Of a stretch of DNA of 64,000 bases, positions 1 through 12,000 are shown in pieces (position 1 is the stretch's first letter; every line of letters starts with the position of its first letter). The translations under genes and the position numbers were made by a program. The notes beneath the pieces were generated by a model, which worked only from the letters and a program-made list of their open reading frames with translations, ran no database searches and was not told where the DNA came from. The stretch is from Cytidiella melzeri. Taxonomy: Eukaryota > Basidiomycota > Agaricomycetes > Polyporales > Irpicaceae. The stretch lies in the NCBI GenBank assembly GCA_022592445.1, contig JABYQR010000031.1, forward strand, positions 124,001 through 188,000. Direction: 5' to 3'.

Positions 1-1138
1 AGCTTGAAGGTGGCATAGCGTCGCCCTGATCAATCGTGAACCATTCAGCTTCGTAACATGAAGAAAGGACACTGACTTGGTAGAGCGTCCATCTGTGTCG
101 TGGCTTGTATCAAGTTCTTGATCAACGCCTGCATACAGTTCAGACCCCGGCAGACAGTAGCAGGTTGGAGTACATACTTTGAGGCTACGCTTTACCTCAC
201 CCAGCGTAGGCACTCTCCCTCTCTTCGTGGCGTTAGATACGGGATCCGATCGTTTCGCATCTCCTGCGAGAGAAAGTTTCATAAGATCGTCACCTAGCGA
301 CATGACAGGTACAGAGATGTCTGTTCCCGGAATATTGTAGTACTGAGAAGACAGTGAGTGGGTGTCATCGATCCGTGTACGTTGACGTACTCGAAAATTG
401 AAAGTGTATGCTTCTACAATGCTGTAAACATAAAAATGAGGAGGGGCCTCGTATATGCGCATATATTGGGCAATACTTGTTTGGATCATCATTGTCCTAA
501 ATGTAATGCACATTGAACTCATCTAAACACGACGATATAGAAGCCAGACTCACCAGATATATGGCAAAAATGAAGCTGCGAAGGTACTGCTTCTGCAGTG
601 CGTCAAATATTCCATTTTCCTGCACCACAATGTGTGAGTCTCAGCGAGAATTCACTTGGATCATGCACATACTAGGTAATCTAGCAATTTGTCGGCTTCC
701 TCTGTGTAGCCCCGAGAGACAGTCATGATCTTGAAGCCGCTGACGTTGCGCTTCGAGCTATCGCTGGCAAAGGATCCACTGAAAGAGGGAGCAGAAGACT
801 GGCTCTCGGCGTTGGATGAAGTTAGATAGCCTGTATGCGGAGATCTTAATGACTGTCGAAGCAACCAAGGGCCAACGTACTCTCGGAGAAATTATCAGAG
901 GGTAGCAAATTTCTTGCGTAAATAGGTTGAGCTATCATTAACACATACATGATTTCGTTGCTAGCTCACCTGAGGTAAGTGATGCACCCCAGCCCAGCAC
1001 GAAGGAGCGTCTGTATAGACTGTAGGCTTTGCTGTGCCGTCAATACCTCCTACACGCAGTTTTCAGTACAACCCTTCACTTCCTAATTAATATGAATCAA
1101 ACATGGGTCTGATCTGTTCTTGACTCTTGAGCTTGCAT
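1..1138 (-). CDS. HOP1: HORMA-domain meiotic chromosome-axis protein, Hop1-like (3' part outside window)
   Basis: Hop1-type HORMA proteins coat meiotic chromosome axes and promote inter-homologue recombination. The visible exons are 1138-1103, 1049-970, 912-881, 830-673, 619-554, 496-477 (20 nt), 421-391, 342-178, 128-77 and 25-1, and they join in one frame. Recognisable HORMA stretches are LLRAGLGCITYLR, LLPSDNFSE, GFKIMTVSRGYTEEADKLL, LRSFIFAIYL, NIVEAYTFNF, YYNIPGTD and VPVMSLGDDLMKLS. The start at 1138 was chosen because a 12-codon exon joins in phase to the first conserved exon; its donor (GTTTGA) is weak, so the start is the least certain part. The gene is divergent from TRS23. The C-terminal half, where a zinc finger or closure motif might lie, is outside the window, so Hop1 cannot be separated from other HORMADs. 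Confidence 0.85.
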
Positions 1139-1315
1139 TGCTCGAGCTGAAGTGGGATATTTGTGAGAGGACAACGACGCGAAATCTCAGGCTGGGATTT
1201 GGTCGCGTCTTGTGCGATTTTGATCTCCGCTCTAACTCCGATAACGCGTTGAAGCACGTGTGCGCGTCCTCTCATGATTCATCATCTGCCCGGAAAGCAG
1301 TCAACAGCCTATGCC
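1139..1315. promoter_or_regulatory. Short shared promoter of HOP1 and TRS23
   Basis: The 177 bp between the two divergent start codons must hold both promoters and leaders if both starts are right. I see no clear TATA box. This is inferred from gene arrangement only. Confidence 0.4.
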
Positions 1316-1881
1316 ATGGCAATCTTCGGTCTTTGGGTTCGCAGATTTTAGCTTTGGGGAACAATTTGCTGTGCTTACTCCAGTGCAGGTTATCAACAAA
1401 GCCGGAGGGCTAGTATACCAGAAGAACTGTGGAGGTTACATCAATCAATAATATTGAGCTCGAGAACCCAGCTAATGCAGTCTGTACAGACGGCCTCCCT
1501 GGGCTCACATCAAACGAGTACCTAGTTCTAGCTGGTACCCTTCACGGCATCCATGCTATCACAAGCCGTTTGTCTCCTATAGGCTCAAGTTCCGGTGCAC
1601 AGACCATCGAAGGCGAATCTTTCAAAATGACCATCCTCCTCACCGCGACAGGTAAGTAGTACTGCGCACAATCAGCAGATTGTCTGCTAATAGCACCCAT
1701 CACTGCTTTAGGTACTAAATTTGTGCTCCTAACCTCGCCGATAGAGCCTACCGCGGACTCGATCTTAGCAAAGGTATACGAGATATACTCGGATGCGGTC
1801 ATGAAGAATCCTTTCCACACGCCAGAAATGCCCATCCGCTCAGAAGGGTTCGACTCTCGCATTACTGCTCTCATCGGATAG
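1316..1881 (+). CDS. TRS23: TRAPP complex subunit Trs23/TRAPPC4
   Basis: Trs23 is a core sybindin-like longin-fold subunit of the TRAPP tether, which acts as an exchange factor for Ypt1/Rab1 at the Golgi. The exons are 1316-1336, 1389-1434, 1490-1651 and 1712-1881, giving 132 aa. The N-terminus [19 protein letters not shown], the block [20 protein letters not shown] and the C-terminal block [13 protein letters not shown] followed by EMPIR are typical of the family. The first exon is only seven codons. The donor of intron 2 (GTTACA) is weak, and an alternative acceptor at 1480 would add three residues before DGLPGL. The gene ends 181 bp from the convergent glutaminyl cyclase-like gene. Confidence 0.85.
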
Positions 1882-2061
1882 GCGGTATCCTAACGAAATT
1901 AGCATGTCCCCACCGAACTACACCTGACTGTGCATTCACCAGACCACGGATTCCAGATACAATAACCGCCGACGAATAAATTACGCATTTCTACTTGTCG
2001 CATACTGCTACCAATTAGGGTCTCGCTGATCAGGTTGCATCGAGGTGAGGTTCCACGGCTA

Positions 2062-3464
2062 CTAAGTGACATACATTGAGAAAACATGCGAGTCTAGACA
2101 GCACAAACCACTCACCAGTTCGTCATGAGCTCTCTTCGAAGTTAATCGAGCCTTTGCTGAGTAATCAGGTCCAAGACCAAGATACTCGCACATGAAAACA
2201 CGAAGGATTAGGTTCCATCGGCGCATAGTATAGATATCCAAAGCCGAGGCATCATCCTACGTACGAATTATGGGTCTTGGAAACATGCTCACAACAATCA
2301 AGAACCAACTGACCTTCAACGTGTGCCAGACCCTTGGGAAAGGAGTCGCGATGATGTGCAGAATATCGACTCCCATCTTTAAGAATGGCAAGTGGTCATC
2401 CTCGACCCCGCCATAATTGTGATCATGGCTTCCTCGTGCCAAAAACCAGCTGCTCCATCTCTGGCCGTCATCGTTGCCGTATGCGAAGGCGCCGCTATCG
2501 CCCAGCCTTTTCTCTACGCTGACCATCTTGTCGAAGAGCCATGCTGTGTTGGTAAAGGACGACCGGATGAGAGGATGAGGTGCGCCCAGCAGATCAAGGA
2601 GTATAAGATGCTCGATGGTAGATAACTCTGTCTCCCAGCCAGAGGTGACTAACCTCCGTTTTGAATTGGGAGTGATGTAGGTTGAGGACCATGTTTGTGC
2701 CAAGTTTCTGGACATGATGAATATTTACTCATTCGCCGTCAGAAGTGCACTAAATACCTGGCCCCGTATATGGAATCAGTCGCCGTCCAGTCCTTGAAAG
2801 CCTCTTCACCGTCGAAAAACACCAGCTGCAAGGTCGTATCCACCAGATCTTCATCCTCGTCGTCCATATCGTCGTCTTCATCAGCCAATCGCGCCATTCG
2901 ATACTCCAATCGGGTGTTCAACGCCTCCGCCAGATCCAACATGAAGGCGCAAGGTGCAGCAGAGTCAGTCGCGCCTACAAACTACTACTGTCGGCTTCAA
3001 TCTCAATGATGGACAAAGCTCGATGAGTGACACACCTGGTTCGCCGGATAGCTCGAGAAGTATTTGCTATCAAAGTGCGCCGAAAGAATGACTCTCCTCG
3101 AGGCTTCGGGGTCTTTGGTAGCGATAATGTTCGCCATCCGTTTGATGCCATACGGTGTGCTGGCGTTGAACGAGTCAGTTTCGATATGCCAGTTCAGCGC
3201 CTTGAGTGAGGAAATGATGTATTCCCGTACGAAAGTATTGTTCGCGGTATCAGGGGCCCTGGGGATGAGTATTTTGGAAAGATGAGAGGAGGGGTTGTAT
3301 GGATCGATGTTGCGCACTGGGTCCGGACTGGCGATGAGAGAAGCTATGGCGTCCTGCGATAGGTGCTTAAAGTCTCGCTGGCCTAGTCGAGAAGCCTGCT
3401 GTGAGGGTAACGGCAAGGAGAGAAACAGGCACAGCATGAGCAGATACGCTGCCCAGCTGTGCAT
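2062..3464 (-). CDS. Secreted glutaminyl-peptide cyclotransferase-like M28 metalloenzyme
   Basis: The family converts N-terminal glutamine of peptides to pyroglutamate using one zinc ion in an M28-peptidase fold. The exons are 3464-3036, 2981-2758, 2707-2314 and 2256-2062, giving 413 aa. A signal peptide-like hydrophobic N-terminus (AAYLLMLCLFLSLPLP) follows the chosen ATG; an upstream in-frame codon would bury it. The zinc-site motifs are all present: the Asp in FVGATDSAAP, the Glu in FFDGEEAFKDW and the His in EDDHLPFL. The TPFPRVWHT block near the C-terminus is also typical of glutaminyl cyclases. A Glu/Asp-rich insert (residues about 160-175) is not usual. The enzyme probably acts in the secretory pathway or outside the cell (inference). 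It is divergent from NAR1, with 232 bp between the starts. Confidence 0.85.
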
Positions 3465-3696
3465 GGTCCGTTGACCACGCCATGTCAGAGGATGACTAGC
3501 AGTCTGACAGACCATCGTTGTCGCTGTGACGTTCGTCGCCGGCCTCAGGATTGTCAATGAATAACTCCGCACGTGATAGCTGATGGTACTTTTCCAGGAG
3601 CGCTACCAAGTGCCTCGACCCGACCTCGTTAGAGCACAGTCACGGTCAAACTCCGTCCTCACCCTCCCTCTTTCTTTCCCACTGACTACCACGACG

Positions 3697-5759
3697 ATGG
3701 CTTTCTCTGGGGCTCTGGTACGTGGCAGCTGCGTCTTCTCCTTCTCTTTGTTGACCATTTTCTATGCTGTAGACGTTGACCGACCTCAATGATTTCATCA
3801 CACCTTCACAAGCTTGCATCAAACCCGTAGAGCAGACGAATGCTCCAGCCAAGCATCAAGATGAGGGGCTAGCTTCAGTAAGCTACCTACACGCATTTCT
3901 GAGGTTACGCGTCTAACCTTTTGTTTAGACAGAAATACGAGTAGATTCCGCAGGTGCATACTATGAAGTGTCAACGGATGGTCTGAAATCACAAACTGGA
4001 GCACAACAGAAGCTGCAGACAGCAGATATCAGCTTGAATGATTGCCTTGCTTGCAGGTGCGTGTATTTATGCCAAGTGCCTCCCAAGGGGACATGTATTG
4101 AACGGCGGATTAGCGGTTGCATTACCTCCGCAGAGTCTGTACTCATCAGCATGCAGTCTCATACCGAGGTGCTCAATTTTCTCGCGAACAACCCTGAGGA
4201 CATCTGCGTCTCACACAAAATTCCGGTACTGTCTATAGCCCCTCAAAGTCTTGCGTCCCTCGCTGCTTCCATATCCTCCTCCTCGAGCACCCCTGCTCCA
4301 CTACCATTGCACCGGATCCTACGCAGGGTCGAAGCTTTCTGCAAGAAGATACTAGGCTTTGAGCATGTCTTTGACACTACCTTTGCTCGTCACCTCGCTC
4401 TGCAAGAACATGTGCGAGAGTTTCGCGAACGCAAGAGCGCACAGGGTCAGCTGCCGATGCTCGCGAGTGCATGTCCTGGATGGGTATGCTACGCAGAGAA
4501 GACACACTCGGAAATGCTGCCATTCATCAGTCGCACGAAGAGCCCTCAGCAGGTTATGGGCACATTGGTGAAAGAATGGATGGCGTCGAAATGGCATCGA
4601 AGGTACGCATGTGATTGGTCGCTCCCCTATTGGCTGTCAATACTGCTAAAGTTGGTATCGTCCTAGTCCGAGTCAGATCTACCACGTCACTGTCATGCCG
4701 TGCTACGACAAGAAACTTGAGGCCTCGAGGCAAGATTTCTACAACGACGTCTACTCCACGCGGGACGTGGACTGTGTGATCACGACAGGCGAGCTCGAAC
4801 TCATGATGCGCGAGAAGAACTGGGACCTATCGATTGCCGTCGAAGGTGAAACCGATACAGATGAACATGTCTCGCAAGTCCATCCTGTTACCCCCGAGGG
4901 CGACGATATCCATCTCCCCGAGCTAATCAACCATCCAGGCACAAGCTCTGGATCCTACCTGCACTCTCTCATCAGAACCGTCGTGCAGGACCATCCGCGT
5001 GCTCTCGATCTGAGCGTGCGCAGCGTGCGTTCGTCGGATTACGAAGAATACACCTTGAGCGATCGATCTTCGGGTGAGGTTGTCTTCAAGGGGGCTAAGT
5101 GTTACGGGTTCCGGAACTTGCAAAACCTCGTGCGCAAGGTGGGCCGGGATGCGGGAGTGCAGGTCGGACGCGGTGCGGCGGGGAGGTTGGATGCTATGCG
5201 GGGGCGGGCCGTCAAGGCAAGGAAAGGTGAAGGTCGCGGAGGCTCGGTGGACAAGACGTATGACTACGTCGAGGTCATGGCCTGCCCCGGTGGATGCGTT
5301 AATGGTGGTGGTCAACTCCGGCCGGCTGCGAAAGCTCAGAGGACGATGACGGACGAGGAAGGTTTCAAGAGGGATTGGGAGTCATCTGGGGTGAAGCTTG
5401 ATGGAGAGGAAATTGGCAACGTCCAAGGCCAATCGGGAAAGTGGGGTGACAAGGAGTGGACGAAGAAGGTGGAGGTCGTTTACTGGCATGAACTTCCTAC
5501 TCCGCCTCCGTCTCCCACACCCGAGGGAGACGGTGATTCCGAGATACTGCTGAGCCACCTCGTGGATGCGAAGCATCAGGTGGCCGATGAATTCGCTATG
5601 CGTGTTCTTACAGAGACGTGCCAGCCAGCCGGAGATGAGAGCGTTGTGTCATGGACCGATAGCATGGATGAGGCGGCGGAGACAAGACGTCGGGCTCTTT
5701 TCAGGACACAGTATCGCGCGGTGGAAAGCGAGGTCATTGGATTGGCTGTAAAGTGGTAA
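3697..5759 (+). CDS. NAR1: Cytosolic Fe-S cluster assembly factor Nar1 (iron-only hydrogenase-like)
   Basis: Nar1 binds two 4Fe-4S clusters and passes clusters to cytosolic and nuclear apoproteins as part of the CIA machinery. The exons are 3697-3717, 3773-3877, 3929-4056, 4114-4602 and 4667-5759, giving 611 aa. The N-terminus MAFSGAL...SQACIKP and the cluster ligand motif CLACSGCITSAE, which is split by the third intron, identify the family. Further hallmarks are SACPGWVCYAEK, VTVMPCYDKKLEASR, VMACPGGCVNGGGQ and the conserved C-terminal tail ending in VKW. The central part has an acidic, basic and Gly-rich insertion (about residues 400-450), which makes it longer than the roughly 490 aa of yeast Nar1. 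Every intron keeps frame, so the model is firm. Confidence 0.93.
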
Positions 5760-6012
5760 CATGAGTGCCAGTTTCGGTGTATGTTGCTTTGGGAGACAGA
5801 CAGGATAGATTAGCATAGTATGTGTATTTATTCTGATTAGATAATCTAATATGGTTTGAAAGGAAGAAATACATGGCAGATGCGTGGAATAGATAGGACG
5901 TGTGAAAATGAGGGAGATCAACCAGGATACAAGTGGTGTAGGTAGCCATAGTAGGGAATAATGCCGGATTATGGATAGGTGAATTAAATTACGATCGGCG
6001 ACGCGAAGCTGG

Positions 6013-6301
6013 TTATCGTCGGCGAGCCATGCCACCGCGTTGGTCGTACCAGAATGGCTTGCATGAGTCGCAGAACTCGGACCTTACGGCCACAATCTTC
6101 TCTGAGGCGTCGGGGCCGAGGAACTGCGTTGACCACAGCCTGAGCACTTCTGCTGCTGAGGAACGACGACTGCCGTACTCACCTTTTCATGAAAGTCACA
6201 GTCAGAGCAGGGTAGGCGATGTCTTTGCGAGTGGACACAGGACGCTTTGCCGCAGTCAATCTTGCGCAGTTGTTTGGTCTGAGGGGACGAGCGTTCATCA
6301 T
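6013..6301 (-). CDS. Small putative mitochondrial protein, possibly ribosomal protein bL31m-like
   Basis: Two exons (6301-6183 and 6139-6013) give an 81-aa basic protein starting MMNARPLRPNNCARL, which looks like a mitochondrial presequence. The mature part contains RKDIAYPALTVTFMKRLW, then FLGPDASEKIVAVRSEFC, and ends CDSCKPFWYDQRGGMARRR. The KDI start, the single CxxC and the following PFW loosely recall bacterial L31 (KDIHP...C-x-x-C-HPF), so a mitochondrial large-subunit protein is possible, but this is a weak analogy. The 43-nt intron has good GTGAGT and CAG ends and is needed to hold the frame. I chose the first of two adjacent ATGs. I cannot name the family with confidence. Confidence 0.55.
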
Positions 6302-7110
6302 GGCGAGGAAGGGAAAGGTTAATTTTGAAACTACTCACAATGACATAGTGCTGCAAGCGCAACGGATTGACGTCAAATCAGCGAGAGTCAAGAGGCAGGG
6401 AGAGCGACGCACCCCGCATGCATACTGCATGCCCTCGCTGGTAGTCGGTCAGTGATAGTAGAGATGAGAGACTGGCAAGGCTCACGTTTCCAGATTGCAC
6501 ATACTGGGGTCGTTGCGAGAGATGGATGGGGTAGGTTGACAAAGACGGAGGTCGGGACAGGGGCCAAGTTGGGGGGTCGATCAGCCGTAGGAGTGAGCAA
6601 AGGCTTTATAGGCGAGCGGACAAAGACAGAAGAAATGACGACCCGCCGGTGAAAGTGTAGTGTCACGTGCGTTATACTGGCCTTTGATAAGAAATCAGCG
6701 GGCAATTCAAGGCGGCCAGCGATGGGGCGATACCGGAACCAGGATGGGTGCAAGACTAGCTGCAGATTCTTCGGGTTTGAGGCCCAAGTATTTGCGCGTA
6801 ACAGTGTTCTGGCACAAGGATGTAGGAATGCCAGAGGAGTATGCCCAACAACAGCTGGCCATCCTTTGTTACCCGGCACGCAAAGTAATGTCCAGACAAG
6901 CCCCCAATGGGACCTTGCGCACCCCGGGGCTGCTCGACGGCTTCGGACGACGGAACTCGGATGGCGTTCAATATCGATTAGATCAATGCTATGTTACATA
7001 ATCGCCATCACAAGCAACCTCAGCTCCGCGCGGGGGAGTCTCAATCGGAGATGACATGCCCTGCCGTACGCTGATTGGCGCACCTCGCGCCGCCCACGTC
7101 CCGCGCAGCG
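6302..7110. other. Intergenic region between the small mitochondrial gene and TLG2
   Basis: This 0.8-kb stretch separates two divergent genes and should contain both promoters. A CRE-like TGACGTCA is at 6368-6375. A 163-codon open frame on the minus strand (6388-6879) has no recognisable motif and is probably chance. Confidence 0.4.
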
Positions 7111-8625
7111 ATGTCTTCATCCTCCACCACGACACCGACAACTCGCTCCAGGACACTGCTCTTTTTGTCGTTCAGGGACTCCCGCGCAAGCTCATCTCGC
7201 TTTCGCCGCTCCCGTATCGCGCAGCACTATCAAGACACGCTAGGCGAAGACGAGGAGGACCGTCTCATCAATCCCGATGCGGCTCACGTTGCAATAGACG
7301 CAGACTTGCCCCCGCAGTGGTAGGTGTCCGTGGCTCACCAGTATTTGGTGCACTAATGTTGACGCGACGCTGGTCCTAGGGCCCACCTTGCAACTCAAGT
7401 AGAGGACATCCTGGTTGGTACTCAGGCGAAAAGTAAGTCCGCTTACTCGTTATACCCTCAGAACTTCGCCGAATTGAACTCATTCAAGTCCGCCTCGGCT
7501 ACTGTAGTGACTTCTCTCGACAAACTACACGCCAAGCACGCCCTGCCTGGTTTTGCGGACCGCTCGGCAGAGGAGAGGGAGATCGAGGTAGCCACGAATG
7601 AAGTGACAAAGGTGCGCGACCTGCCCGCCATGTGCTAGACTGTACTAGGCCGACAGCTAGATTCATTGTCACAGGATTTCCGCAGGTGCCATGGCCTTAT
7701 ACAGCAGATTGGCTTGTCACCAGACCATGCCTTCCCTCCCTCTCAGTCGCAGCATCAGGCATTGGCAGCGAAGAACGTCCAGAGAGGTCTCGCTGCAAAG
7801 GTCCAGGAACTCAGTTCTACCTTCCGGAAGAAGCAGCGCGTCTACATGGAAAGTCAGTACTGTATCTTGGACTCCAACTCATTGGCTGCCAATTGAAAGC
7901 GATGGTGGATACGTGGACGCTAACAATTCTGTCTTATTAAGAACTGCAAGGTCATGCGATCAAGAATCAGGACTTACTTATAGCATCGGGCGCCATATCC
8001 TCTCGCGGTTCTGAAGGCCTGTCTGCCGTTGATGACGATGTTGAAGCCGCTGTATGTCGAACAGCTCAAATCGGTTCTTCTTCGGATTATTGTGCTGACC
8101 TCGACGCACTATTTCCCAGTCACGAAGTGGTGCGCTCACCCAGGATTTGCTGGCACCTGATGTGGATCTGCATAGGCGGGATCGGGAATTGAATGAGATT
8201 GCAAAGTCCATCGCTCAGCTGGCCGAGTTATTCAAGGACCTTTCGGTGCTAGTCATTGACCAGGGCACGCTGCTTGATAGCGTCGAGTACAATATTGAAC
8301 AGACTGCGGTTCACATGTCGGACGCGGTAAAGGAGCTTGATATGGCAACGCAGTGCGTCTTCGTTGCCATTGGCGAACTGTCGCTCTCTTTGCTGATCAT
8401 TTCCTCCTTTCCGACAGATATCAAAGGAATACGGGTAGACGGAATTGCATCTTCCTCCTGATACTCGTCATCATTCTCCTTATTCTTGTACTGATATTCA
8501 AGCCAAAACGACACCATTCTGCCTCTCCTGTCGACCAACATCCGTCAAACACATCTCTACCTGACATTATCTCGACTTCGCTATCAGAGTCTACGACGCT
8601 AATACGACGACGGCCTTCGGGATGA
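7111..8625 (+). CDS. TLG2: t-SNARE of the Golgi/endosome, Tlg2/syntaxin-16 family
   Basis: Tlg2 is the Qa-SNARE for fusion of endosome-derived vesicles with the trans-Golgi. The exons are 7111-7319, 7380-7432, 7508-7611, 7675-7852, 7942-8051, 8120-8352 and 8418-8625, giving 364 aa. The family signature TRSRTLLFLSFRDSRASS is at the N-terminus, and LDKLHAKHALPGF lies in the Habc region. The SNARE helix runs from about REIELNEIAKSIAQL-type sequence (RELNEIAKSIAQLAELFKD) through VIDQGTLLDSVEYNIEQT, with the central glutamine of a Q-SNARE. A tail-anchor helix (CIFLLILVIILLILVLIF) is followed by about 45 luminal residues. The start at 7111 is favoured over an upstream in-frame codon because homologues begin just before TRSRTLL. 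Confidence 0.9.
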
Positions 8626-9042
8626 GACAGGCTTCATTGTGTCCTATTTATTATGCAGGAACATACTTGTATTTTAATCTTAATTGTTTAGCTTGGATAG
8701 AGTCGTATACATATCTACCTACGTTATTTCGGAGGCGCCACTCGAGTACGGAATTTGTGATCTGGGCATAGCATGATCGGTTGTCATTGATCTATAGAGT
8801 AAAATGACGCTAAGCGGCTGCTGTTCCTGCTTTATCTGTAACACTGTGCTCTATAGCTCGTCGTCAATACCCTCGTTGGTCTATGCATCCTGGTTGGACC
8901 TCGTAGCAGCACTATACACGGCTTGCTCACCAACAATTCATCCGCCGTTACCCACTCGAGAGAGACACTGACCCGCCATCCTTGGCACTGCTTTTTTCCC
9001 ATTCCGAGAGACATTAGTTTTAGTCTGCCAGCACTACCTTCA
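8626..9042. other. Intergenic region before the MscS channel gene
   Basis: About 0.4 kb holds the TLG2 3' flank and the promoter or leader of the next gene. A pyrimidine-rich stretch near 8980-9040 precedes the start codon. I see no further gene. Confidence 0.4.
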
Positions 9043-12000
9043 ATGGCCTCACACTACCCTCAAGAGGACCACGAAAGACAAGCGACAGGCCAGCTCTCAC
9101 CTACAGGCTCGACCCACTCCGACTCGCCACTCAACCAGCATATGCCATCGCCTCCAACACTCTCGTATCCACCGACGATGCCCCGCGCCCAGTCGAGCCC
9201 TGTGGTGACGACGGGCAGTAGCAGCAGCAGCAGAAAAAGCAGGCACGTCCGTTTGGAGACCAACGATCGCAACGAGCGTCCACCGGGGTGCGACTCTGAC
9301 CGGTCAAAGTCGATGCCTAACCCTCCGCCGTTCCACACGTCGGAGAGCAGGAGCGGCAGCTGGGATATGCTGGCTGGGATCAGGAAGTGGGAGCAGTCGT
9401 ACGAAGAGTTTGACACGCGGAACGCGAGCGCGGCGCATTTGCAGTTCGCGTCTGGGGATATGCCTCAGAACAAGGCGAGTATTTTGGTTTTATTGTCAAT
9501 GTTGAATTTCATGTTTTGACCGCTGCAATTTGCGCTCTTTTGGTGTTGCAGTTTGCCAAGTTTTACAACTATCTGCTGAACGTGTCGATTGTGACCCGCT
9601 GGTTTTTGTTCATTGTGCCCGTGATGGGAATCATCTGGATTCCTGGAATTGTAGGGCTCACGACAGTTCCTACAGCCACTATTTGGGGCGTAAAACTTGT
9701 GTGGTGGAGCATTTGGCTGACTGTTGTCTGGGGTGGCAAGTACACTTTATTTTCTGTGTGTTCTGTCGAAATAATCTAAGTCGTTCATGGACGCGTATCA
9801 GGATGGTGGGGATCGTTGGCAATATCGTAAGTAACTCGTTGATACACCAGTCAAGGCATGAATAATGGACAAGACCATACTTCCTGTAGCATGATGCTTC
9901 CCCGCTTGGCGCGTATGACCTTGGGCTTGGTTGCAGTCGGCGCGCGCCGCTACATCGACTGGCTCGAGGTCCTGTACCGATATGTCGCGCTCGCCGGTTG
10001 GACGCTAGTCGTTTGGATTTCCTACCAGCCCTTGATTCTCACTCGACAAGAAAGCAACGCGTCCACTGGGAGCAAAGACGTCGTCAACCTTCTCTCGAAG
10101 CTCTTCTTTGCCATCTTCATATGCGCCGTTGTCCTGCTAGCTGAGAAGTTTGCTATCCAATGGATTGCTGGCAAGTTCCACGAGAGATCCTACGCCGGTA
10201 CGCCCTCTCTCTCTCCCTCTCCCTCTGTGCCATGTGGGCAACTTGCGCTCGTACTCACGCGTCATGAACACAGAGCGCATTGCCCAACAAAGAATCGCGT
10301 TGAACGTTCTAGCAAACCTGTATCGCCACTCGTCAGACATACCCGGCCGTTCGGATACCCTCAAAGACGGCCCCGCTGACAAGCGCACGACGATGGATCC
10401 AAGAAAATTCTTCAAAAGGGCGCTGAAAGGTGTGAGGGTGGTGGCTACCACCACGACGACCGCTCTTGGGACGGTCGCGTCGGAAATCGCAGGTAGCTCT
10501 GTATTACAGCCCAACTCTCCACAAGCCAAAGTTCAGACTGCTCTGGAGTCGGCGAACAAGTCGCGTCTAGTATGTTTGATACTCTTTATTCATTTGTGTT
10601 TATGGTGAATGCTGATTGATCCGCGACAGCTGGCCCGCCGTCTTTATTACTCGTTCGCCAAACCGCATGCGGAGTACTTGGTAGTTCAGGACATCGCTCG
10701 TTATTTCCCTACCATGGAGGACGCAGAAATTGCGTTTACGATCTTTGACAAGGACATGAACGGCGATGTCACGCGGGATGAGATGGAATTGGCATGCATG
10801 TAAGCGACTGTTGCAGTGCAAGTCAACCCAGCTGCTCACCCAGTTTATCTCACCACAGGGAAATCCACCGTGAACAGCTATCTATCGAACACTCGATGCA
10901 GGACCTGGACAGCGCTGTAGGCAGGTTGGACAATATTCTGATGAGCGTATATGTCGTTGTCGCAGTGCTTATTATCGCAGTAGCCCTTGTGAGTACTCCA
11001 TGTGATAGAGAGGTCGCTATTACTTTCTAATACCTCTTGGCACCAGGAAGCGCAATTGGTCACTCTCATCACCGGCGCTGGCAGTTTGTTCCTCGGTACG
11101 TAACAGTCCTGACAACTGTGTCATCATGTTTTATAAGATCTACTCACCACGCATAACAGGTCTAAGTTGGCTCATTGGCGGTTCTCTGGCAGAAGTCCTC
11201 ACTTCGATCATCTTTCTATTCGTGAAACATCCTTACGACGTCGGTGACCGCGTCTCCATCGACAGTCTCACGTACACAGTCAAAGAAATCAGACTGCTCA
11301 GTACGATCTTCTTGGACTCTAGCTCTTGCTATGTGCAATCACCAAATGTCGTGCTGAGCACAAAGGTGAGAGCTCGCTGCTTGCGCTGATAGATTTGCAG
11401 CTGACTCTGTTCCAATTTTTCTATCCGATTGAAGAACATTGAGAATATGCGGCGCAGTCCTCAGGTGATAACCATTCGCTGCTCTGTGATCAACGAATGG
11501 ATTTGATTTGACACATTGTCTAGATGTCGGAGCCCTTTACTTTTGACGTGGTGTGTGACTTTGATCACTAAATGCCCCGGACATGAGCTGATCATTATTG
11601 TCGCCCAGTCCTTCTCTACTAGCTTTGAACAAATCGAGAGGCTCCGCGAACTGATGATTTCGTTCTTGAACTCCGAGAGACGCGACTTCCTGCCGCAATT
11701 CGATGTTTTCGTAGTCGGTTCGTCTTTCTCTTTTTTTTTCCCGGCTCGCTTAACTATTTCTCGCTCATTCTCTCAATCCGCGCACGCTGTCATAGATATT
11801 CCTGGACAAGAAAAGATGACACTCAAAGCGGACATCAAGTACAAGAGCAACTGGCAACAAGGCGCTTTGAAAAGTACTACATACCTTTCTCCTTCCTTTT
11901 ATTACTGTTCTCCCTCGTATACTCACGAAAGCATTTTCGCAGCAAAACGTCGCAACAAGTGGATCTGTGCCTTGAAGCTGTCATTGGCAAAAGTCAAGAT

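Noticed and set aside
1542..1874. 110-codon minus-strand open frame across TRS23
   Set aside because: It is the shadow of the conserved Trs23 exons on the other strand and spans their intron.
6388..6879. 163-codon minus-strand open frame upstream of the small mitochondrial gene
   Set aside because: It has no motif and no splice link to a neighbour that I could find; left as probable promoter and leader.
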